Below are positions 6,871-13,667 of a stretch of DNA of 13,667 nucleotides, one piece after another. Numbering within the stretch: position 1 is the first letter of the stretch; the number at the start of each line of letters is the position of its first letter. A program made the position numbers and the translations under genes. Where the stretch lies: assembly GCA_023406225.1 (NCBI GenBank), contig JAEXWS010000148.1, forward strand, positions 1 to 13,667, written 5' to 3'. The stretch is from Bacillota bacterium. Lineage in GTDB: Bacteria; Bacillota; Clostridia; Oscillospirales; Oscillospiraceae. The notes below the pieces were generated by a model. That model ran no database searches and was not told where the DNA came from. It worked only from the letters and a program-made list of their open reading frames with translations.

Positions 6871-6876
6871 GTTTTG
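6836..6876 (+). terminator. Conditional terminator of the pheST T-box
   Basis: GACC-TT-CGTCCC pairs with GGGACG-AG-GGTC (6836-6866), with G-U wobbles in the middle and a 5-nt loop, followed by TTTTGTTTTG. Its 5' arm lies just after the T-box core, so formation of the antiterminator excludes it. Confidence 0.92.
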
Positions 6877-6908
6877 TCCAAACAACATTGATATAAGGAG
6901 CATCAAGT

Positions 6909-7934
6909 ATGAAAGAACAACTGGAAGCCATTCGCAAAAGCGCGCTGGACTCCATCAGCGCCACCCAGGCGGGCGCTGACCTGGAGGCTCTGCGGGTGAA
7001 ATATCTGGGCAAAAAGGGCGAGCTGACCGCCGTTCTTAAGCAGATGGGCGCTCTTTCCGCCGAGCTGCGCCCCGTCATGGGCCAGATGGCCAACGACGTC
7101 CGCGCCGCCCTGGAGCATGCCATCGAGGCCCAGTCCGCCGTGCTGGAGGAAAAGGCCCTGGAGGCCAGACTGGCCAAGGAGACCGTGGATGTGACCATCC
7201 CCGGCAAGAAGACCGTGGTGGGCCACAAGCACCCCATGTACTCCGTGCTGGACGAGATCAAGGAGCTGTTCATCGGCATGGGCTTCGAGATCCTGGACGG
7301 GCCGGAGATCGAGCAGGCGGAGTACAACTTTACCAAGCTCAACGCCCCGGAAAACCATCCCTCCCGGGACTGGACGGACACCTTTTACCTGACGGAGGAC
7401 TCCTCCATCCTGCTGCGCTCCCAGACCTCCCCCATGCAGATCCGGGCCATGGAGACCCGGGAGCTTCCCATCCGCATCATCTCTCCGGGCCGGGTGTACC
7501 GCAAGGACGAGGTGGACGCCACCCACTCCCCCATGTTCCATCAGATCGAGGGCCTGGTGGTGGACAAGGGCATTACCATGGCGGACCTGAAGGGCACGCT
7601 GAACGCCGTCATTCGGAAAATTTACGGCCCGGACACCCAGACCCGCTTCCGCCCCCACCACTTCCCCTTCACGGAGCCCAGCTGCGAGGTGGACATCCAG
7701 TGCCACAAGTGCGGCGGCGCGGGCTGCCCCACCTGCAAGGACGAGGGCTGGATCGAGGTGCTGGGCGCGGGCATGGTCCATCCCAAGGTGCTGCGGGGCT
7801 GCGGCATCGACCCGGACGCGTTCTCCGGCTTCGCCTTCGGCATGGGCCTGGAGCGGCTGGCCCTGGGCCAGTTCAAAATCAGCGACATGCGGCTGATCTT
7901 TGAAAACGACGTAAGGTTCCTCGCGCAGTTCTAA
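6909..7934 (+). CDS. pheS: Phenylalanine--tRNA ligase alpha subunit
   Basis: Catalytic subunit of the alpha2-beta2 class II synthetase that attaches phenylalanine to tRNA-Phe. The 341-residue protein has an N-terminal coiled coil (about 1-90) that contacts tRNA. Motif 2 is at GRVYRKDEVDATHSPMFHQ (194-212) and motif 3 at GFAFGMGLERLA (307-318). A four-cysteine insertion, CHKCGGAGCPTC (C265, C268, C273, C276), is also present in the Bacillus enzyme. The phenylalanine pocket sequence GFAFGMG is standard. ATG at 6909 follows AAGGAG by 8 bases. Expression is controlled by the T-box leader. pheT follows after an unusually long 388-base gap. Confidence 0.98.
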   Translation: MKEQLEAIRKSALDSISATQAGADLEALRVKYLGKKGELTAVLKQMGALSAELRPVMGQMANDVRAALEHAIEAQSAVLEEKALEARLAKETVDVTIPGKKTVVGHKHPMYSVLDEIKELFIGMGFEILDGPEIEQAEYNFTKLNAPENHPSRDWTDTFYLTEDSSILLRSQTSPMQIRAMETRELPIRIISPGRVYRKDEVDATHSPMFHQIEGLVVDKGITMADLKGTLNAVIRKIYGPDTQTRFRPHHFPFTEPSCEVDIQCHKCGGAGCPTCKDEGWIEVLGAGMVHPKVLRGCGIDPDAFSGFAFGMGLERLALGQFKISDMRLIFENDVRFLAQF

Positions 7935-7945
7935 GCGCGCTTTGG

Positions 7946-8063
7946 TCAAGGGGGAGCAGGCTCCCCCTTGAGAATCCCCCACCACCAGTCTGCGGACTGG
8001 TGTGCGCGTCCCCCGGACGCGCGGGGCGGGGAATTTTCGGCAGGTACACGCCCTGCCGAAAAT
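7946..8063 (+). repeat. Cluster of four perfect hairpins in the pheS-pheT gap
   Basis: Four consecutive perfect stem-loops fill this stretch. The first is TCAAGGGGGAG/CTCCCCCTTGA (7946-7971, 11 bp, loop CAGG). The second is CACCAGTC/GACTGGTG (7983-8002, 8 bp, loop TGCG), and the third is GCGCGTCC/GGACGCGC (8004-8022, 8 bp, loop CCC). The fourth is ATTTTCGGCAGG/CCTGCCGAAAAT (8033-8063, 12 bp, 7-nt loop). None has a T-tract, so they are unlikely to be simple terminators. I found no convincing gene. Together with the tandem repeats that follow, they look like one structured repeat cassette, possibly an interspersed non-autonomous element. Confidence 0.8.
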
Positions 8064-8075
8064 GATTTCAATTTC

Positions 8076-8268
8076 TTCTTTCGCCGGAGGCGAAAGAACT
8101 GGGGGAACCCATGGTTCCCCCTAGCCCCTCTCCTTTTTGCCTGCGGGCGGAAAAACTGGGGGGACCCGTGGTTCCCTCTGGCCCCCTTCCTCTGCGCCTG
8201 CGGGCGGAAGAGCTGGGGGGACCGATGGTTCCCCCTGGCCCCCTTTCTTTGCGCCTGCGGGCGGGGAG
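8076..8268 (+). repeat. 57-bp tandem repeats forming paired hairpins upstream of pheT
   Basis: About 3.3 copies with a period of 57 bases (56 for the first step). Each unit has hairpin A, with arms at 8101-8121, 8158-8178 and 8215-8235, of the type GGGGGAACC/GGTTCCCCC with a 3-nt loop. Each also has hairpin B around a GCC-TGC-GGGC core (8076-8098, 8134-8155, 8190-8212, 8247-8268). Differences between copies keep pairing. Copies 2 and 3 of hairpin A replace A-U by G-U. The outer arms of hairpin B change from TTCTTT/AAAGAA to TTTTT/AAAAA, CTCT/AGAG and CTTT/GGAG. This argues for a role as RNA read in the plus direction. The repeat ends about 54 bases before pheT. A repeated peptide readable here is a by-product of the 57-base (19-codon) period. 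Confidence 0.85.
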
Positions 8269-8322
8269 CTTGAGGGGTGAGACCCTTTCCTTTGCTTTAA
8301 CCTGAAATGATGAGGTGTTACT

Positions 8323-11019
<2,697 letters not shown>

Positions 11020-11029
11020 GCGCGCAGTG

Positions 11030-11063
11030 GAGCCCCGCCGGACGGCGGGGCTCAAAATTCTTT
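11030..11063 (+). terminator. Terminator-type hairpin after pheT
   Basis: GAGCCCCGCC (11030-11039) and GGCGGGGCTC (11044-11053) form a perfect 10-bp GC-rich stem with loop GGAC, 10 bases after the pheT stop. The tail AAAATTCTTTC is only moderately T-rich. Confidence 0.7.
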
Positions 11064-11072
11064 CAAAAATAC

Positions 11073-11101
11073 TTTACAGGTTTTCAAAAAGCGAGTATAC
11101 T
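11073..11101 (+). promoter_or_regulatory. Sigma-A promoter of ireB
   Basis: TTTACA (11073-11078) and TATACT (11096-11101) are separated by exactly 17 bases. A start near 11108 gives a leader of about 34 bases before the ireB start codon. Confidence 0.8.
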
Positions 11102-11141
11102 AGTTCTATATTGGGGAGCATAAGAGAAAGGCGGTGTCTGT

Positions 11142-11387
11142 TTGGACGATTACACCAGAAAATTCAGTATCGCCCTGGAAAAGGACGCGGAGATCCATCA
11201 GATCCTCTCCACCGTCTATCAGGCATTGGAAGAAAAGGGATACAATCCCATCAACCAGATCGTGGGCTATATCCTGTCGGAGGACCCCACCTATATCACC
11301 AATCACAACAACGCCCGGACCTTGATCCGCAAGATCGACCGGGACGAGCTGCTGCAGGTTTTGGTCCGGAAATATCTGGGGCAATGA
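11142..11387 (+). CDS. ireB: IreB-family regulatory phosphoprotein (UPF0297)
   Basis: The 81-residue product matches the IreB/YrzL family: KGYNPINQIVGYILSEDPTY followed by NNARTLIRKIDRDELLQVLVRKYL. In Enterococcus faecalis IreB is a small dimeric protein phosphorylated on N-terminal threonines by the PASTA kinase IreK, and it dampens intrinsic cephalosporin resistance. Candidate phospho-acceptors here are Thr5 and Ser9 in DDYTRKFS. The start is TTG at 11142, behind AAAGGCGGTG; no ATG is available and the length matches the family. In many Firmicutes the gene is flanked by alaS and ruvX; here it stands alone between pheT and a MATE pump, with its own promoter and terminator. Confidence 0.95.
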   Translation: MDDYTRKFSIALEKDAEIHQILSTVYQALEEKGYNPINQIVGYILSEDPTYITNHNNARTLIRKIDRDELLQVLVRKYLGQ

Positions 11388-11407
11388 CCGCCTGACGATA
11401 CGGAACA

Positions 11408-11460
11408 AACCGCCCGTGGAAACTGGGACGCGCCTGTCCTTTTCCCACGGGTGGTTTTTT
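11408..11460 (+). terminator. Intrinsic terminator after ireB
   Basis: AACCGCCCGTGG (11408-11419) pairs with CCACGGGTGGTT (11445-11456) through 12 positions with one G-T wobble, enclosing a loop that itself can form GGAC/GTCC. The T-run continues to 11460. The MATE gene starts only about 35 bases later, so it may depend on readthrough. Confidence 0.85.
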
Positions 11461-11494
11461 GCCTGCGGACATGCTCCATTCCAGAGAGAAAGAA

Positions 11495-12844
11495 GTGGAC
11501 GGACCCGTGACCAGCAACCAGGATTTCACACAGGGCAGCGTCGCCGGAAACATCATGCGCATGGCCGTTCCCATGACCATCGCGCAGCTCATGAACGTTC
11601 TTTATAATGTGACGGACCGCTTTTTTATCGGCCATATCGACGGCGCGGCCTCCCTGGCGCTCACCGGCGTCGGCATCGTATTCCCCCTTGTCAGCGTCAT
11701 CACGGCCTTCACCAACCTGTACGGCATGGGCGGCGCGCCCCTGTGCTCCATCGCACGGGGGAAAAAGGACGACGCCCTGGCCGAGCGGATCATGGGCGCG
11801 GCCTGCTATATGCTGATCCTCACCGCCGCGGCGCTGACCGCCGCGGGCCTGCTGTTCCGCGGCCCCCTGCTCCGTCTCTTCGGGGCCAGCGAGGACACCC
11901 TCTCCTACGCCATGGACTACTTCTCCATCTACATATGGGGCACCCCCTTCGCCATGCTGGGCCTGGGCCTCAACGGCTTCATCAACAGCCAGGGCTTCGG
12001 GCGGATCGGCATGGTCACCATCGCCGCCGGAGCCGCCGTCAACATCGTTCTGGACCCGCTGCTGATCTATGGGCTGAGCCTGGGCGTCCGGGGCGCGGCC
12101 ATCGCCACCGTCTTTTCCCAGTTCCTCTCCGCGCTGTGGGTCCTGCGGTTTTTGACGGGCGGCCGGGCGGTCTTGAAGCTCCGGCGGGAGTCTGTCCGCT
12201 GGCGCCCGGACCTGCTGCGGGACATCGTTCAGCTCGGCTTTTGCAACTTCGTCATGTCGTTCACCAACGCCGCCACCCAGTTCGCCTACAACAACGCCCT
12301 GCTGAGCCTGGGGGGAGACGTGTACGTGGGGGCCATGACGGTGATCAACTCCGTGCGGGAGATCGTGGTCATGCCCGCCAACGGCCTCACCGGCGGCGCG
12401 CAGCCGGTGCTGGGGTACAATTACGGGGCTGGGGAATACGGCCGGGTCAAAAAAGGCATCCTCTTTATGACCGGCGGGTGCCTGCTCTACATGCTGCTGG
12501 CCTGGGGAGCCATCTTCCTCTTCCCGGAGGCGCTGGTGCGGGTGTTTAACGACGATCCTCAGCTGGTGGAGGTGGGCGCGCACCTGCTGCACATCTTTTT
12601 CTTCGGCTTTTGCTTCATGGCCCTTCAAATGTCCGGCCAGTCCACCTTCACCGCCCTGGGAAAGGCCAAATTCGGCATTTTCTTCTCCCTGTTCCGGAAG
12701 GTGGGGCTGGTGATCCCCCTGATCTGGCTGCTGCCCCTCCGCCTGGGCGTGGACGGCGTGCTCTGGTCGGAGCCCATCTCCAACCTGGTGGGCGGCGGCC
12801 TCTGCTTCACCGTCATGATGCTGACCGTCTGGAAAAAGCTATGA
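11495..12844 (+). CDS. MATE-family multidrug/cation efflux transporter
   Basis: Membrane antiporter that exports drugs or metabolites using a Na+ or H+ gradient; the substrate cannot be told from sequence. The product is about 449 residues, the usual size, with about twelve hydrophobic segments in two homologous halves. Family landmarks are DFTQGSVAGNIMRMAVPM at the N-terminus, LYNVTDRFFIGHIDG in the first helix region, NGFINSQGFGRIGM midway, and MPANGLTGGAQPVLGYNYGAGEYGR in the second half. This is nearest to the DinF/NorM-like branch common in clostridia. The start is uncertain: GTG at 11495 (with GAGAG upstream) and GTG at 11507 are both plausible. ATG at 11471 and TTG at 11459 have no binding site, and the latter lies in the ireB terminator. 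A strong terminator follows. Confidence 0.92.
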   Translation: MDGPVTSNQDFTQGSVAGNIMRMAVPMTIAQLMNVLYNVTDRFFIGHIDGAASLALTGVGIVFPLVSVITAFTNLYGMGGAPLCSIARGKKDDALAERIMGAACYMLILTAAALTAAGLLFRGPLLRLFGASEDTLSYAMDYFSIYIWGTPFAMLGLGLNGFINSQGFGRIGMVTIAAGAAVNIVLDPLLIYGLSLGVRGAAIATVFSQFLSALWVLRFLTGGRAVLKLRRESVRWRPDLLRDIVQLGFCNFVMSFTNAATQFAYNNALLSLGGDVYVGAMTVINSVREIVVMPANGLTGGAQPVLGYNYGAGEYGRVKKGILFMTGGCLLYMLLAWGAIFLFPEALVRVFNDDPQLVEVGAHLLHIFFFGFCFMALQMSGQSTFTALGKAKFGIFFSLFRKVGLVIPLIWLLPLRLGVDGVLWSEPISNLVGGGLCFTVMMLTVWKKL

Positions 12845-12850
12845 CCGGCC

Positions 12851-12886
12851 ATCCCCGCTCCGCCTTGGCGGAGCGGGGATATTTTT
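12851..12886 (+). terminator. Strong intrinsic terminator after the MATE gene
   Basis: ATCCCCGCTCCGCC (12851-12864) and GGCGGAGCGGGGAT (12867-12880) are perfect complements and are followed by ATTTTT. It starts 6 bases after the stop codon. Confidence 0.93.
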
Positions 12887-12927
12887 CCGTATCCCGGAAT
12901 CTTCTTCCAAAAATTTTCTCTCAGAAG

Positions 12928-12982
12928 TTGTCACCAATCGTTGACAAAGCGGATAAAATCTGTTACAATTTGGTTACAATTT
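12928..12982 (+). promoter_or_regulatory. Consensus sigma-A promoter with overlapping inverted and direct repeats
   Basis: A perfect TTGACA (12941-12946) and TACAAT (12964-12969) are 17 bases apart. The -35 overlaps an inverted repeat TTGTCA (12928-12933) and TGACAA (12942-12947). The -10 lies in the first of two direct repeats GTTACAATTT (12962-12971 and 12973-12982) spaced 11 bases, one helical turn. The second copy offers an alternative -10. This should be a strong promoter; the repeats may be a regulator site. Confidence 0.85.
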
Positions 12983-12999
12983 TTCAAAGGAGTGTTTCT

Positions 13000-13308
13000 A
13001 TGGCAGAAAGCAAGTCCGCAAAGGCAGAGGGTCTGATCTATAAGGGCCATCCGCTCCGCCGGGTAGACAATCTGATCTACTACGGAACGATGGCTGAGAA
13101 ATATATCATCATGATGCAGGTCATGGACAGCAAAAAGGACCAGGACCTGAGCGTGGCCACCAAGGTCTCCGTCCAATTGCATCTGACGGACCCCAACCTG
13201 AAGTCCAGGGACCGGGTGGTCAAGAAAAGTGAAAAGGACAGTTTGTACGCCGCCATGGACGTGGCCGCCATTTGGCTGGACCGGGCCTTGGCCGGTAAAG
13301 AGAAATAA
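13000..13308 (+). CDS. Conserved small cytosolic protein of unknown function, 102 residues
   Basis: ATG at 13000 follows AAAGGAG by a good distance and is the right start; the frame stays open far upstream through the MATE gene, but that is a shadow. The product (GLIYKGHPLRRVDNLIYYGTMAEKYIIMMQV...) has no signal peptide or membrane segment. It contains two probable beta hairpins, then LTDPNLKSRDRVVKKSEK and a C-terminal helix (LYAAMDVAAIWLDRALA). Proteins like this are, to my knowledge, common in Oscillospiraceae, without assigned function. It has a consensus-level promoter, which suggests high expression, and it precedes a secreted SH3-domain protein on the same strand by 54 bases, with no terminator between them. 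Confidence 0.85.
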   Translation: MAESKSAKAEGLIYKGHPLRRVDNLIYYGTMAEKYIIMMQVMDSKKDQDLSVATKVSVQLHLTDPNLKSRDRVVKKSEKDSLYAAMDVAAIWLDRALAGKEK

Positions 13309-13362
13309 CCGGCGCCCCACTTCCCCGGAATCACACCAAAGACGAAAGGAAGCGTACACCTT

Positions 13363-13667
13363 ATGACACACTTCGCAGGAAAAGCGGCAAGGGTCCTGTT
13401 CCTCTCCGTGCTCACGACGCTGCTGCTGACCGCGGCCGCCATGGCCGCCGACCAGGCCATCGCCGTCGGCGCCACCACCGGCTCCTCCCTGAGAATGCGC
13501 GCAGAAGCCTCTACTTCCTCCGCCGTCGTCACCACGCTGGACAAGAGCGTGGCCGTCGCCGTGCTGGACGACTCCACCGAGGGCTGGTATCAGATCAACT
13601 ATGCCGGCAAGGTGGGCTATGTCTCCGCCGATTACCTGGTCATCGACCAGGACAACATCTTTGAAAG
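13363..13667 (+). CDS. Secreted SH3b-domain protein, N-terminal 101 residues (cut by window end)
   Basis: ATG at 13363 follows an AAAGGAAG site and opens a signal peptide (FAGKAARVLFLSVLTTLLLT, probable cleavage after AAAMAA). A bacterial SH3 domain follows: AIAVGATTGSSLRMRAEAST, VVTTLDKSVAVAVLDD, GWYQINYAGKVGYVSADYL. The pattern of Leu-Arg-Met-Arg, Gly-Trp-Tyr and Gly-Tyr-Val-Ser is typical. SH3b domains bind cell-wall peptides and are usually joined to NlpC/P60 peptidases, amidases or further SH3 copies. The catalytic part, if any, lies beyond the window, so the enzyme type cannot be stated. Confidence 0.88.
   Translation, partial: MTHFAGKAARVLFLSVLTTLLLTAAAMAADQAIAVGATTGSSLRMRAEASTSSAVVTTLDKSVAVAVLDDSTEGWYQINYAGKVGYVSADYLVIDQDNIFE

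Noticed and set aside
5996..7381. 461-codon open frame on the minus strand
   Set aside because: It crosses the lipoprotein gene, the T-box leader and pheS on the opposite strand; no recognisable protein.
8076..8268. Possible CRISPR array
   Set aside because: Units are contiguous 57-bp tandem copies with no unique spacers and no cas genes nearby.
7968..8273. 101-codon frame with a repeated WFPLAP-containing peptide
   Set aside because: The peptide repeat follows automatically from a 57-base (19-codon) DNA repeat; there is no ribosome site, and base changes preserve hairpins rather than amino acids.

Overview
The window looks like a piece of chromosome from a GC-rich, Gram-positive gut-type Clostridium relative, most likely in the Oscillospiraceae (Oscillibacter/Flavonifractor-like). 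The reasons are strongly GC-rich third codon positions, AGGAGG-type ribosome binding sites, sigma-A promoters with 17-bp spacers, lipoproteins with Gram-positive lipoboxes, a T-box riboswitch, an IreB-family protein, and the alr/mazF and LolA-like lipoprotein neighbourhood typical of Firmicutes. The assignment is by eye, without database searches.

Left part (1-4955, minus strand). A strong promoter at 4927-4955, whose -10 lies inside a 22-bp palindrome, appears to drive nnr (bifunctional NAD(P)HX repair), a small LolA-like lipoprotein, alr (alanine racemase) and probably a mazF-type RNase toxin. The order matches the acpS/ydcC/alrA/ndoA region of Bacillus and the gerS-alr2 locus of Clostridioides difficile, so the lipoprotein may be a sporulation or germination factor. 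The antitoxin normally found between alr and mazF is absent. After mazF come an exported protein of unknown function, an intrinsic terminator, and the 5' part of another unknown gene that runs off the window.

Middle part (5084-11063, plus strand). A large lipoprotein with an IseA-like N-terminal region is followed by a terminator hairpin that abuts the promoter of the phenylalanyl-tRNA synthetase operon. A T-box leader with a UUC specifier controls pheS-pheT. Unusually, pheS and pheT are separated by 388 bases of non-coding, hairpin-rich DNA containing 57-bp tandem repeats. The arms of these repeats change between copies in ways that keep base pairing. PheT is about 100 residues longer than usual because of an extra segment after its tRNA-binding domain.

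Right part (11073-13667, plus strand). ireB has its own promoter and terminator. It is followed by a MATE-family efflux pump with a strong terminator, a 102-residue cytosolic protein of unknown function behind a consensus promoter decorated with repeats, and the start of a secreted SH3-domain protein cut by the window end.

The items most worth a second look are the structured repeat cassette inside pheST, the extra PheT segment, the antitoxin-less mazF with its flanking UACAU sites, the GerS/YdcC-like lipoprotein, and the palindromic operator candidate in front of nnr.
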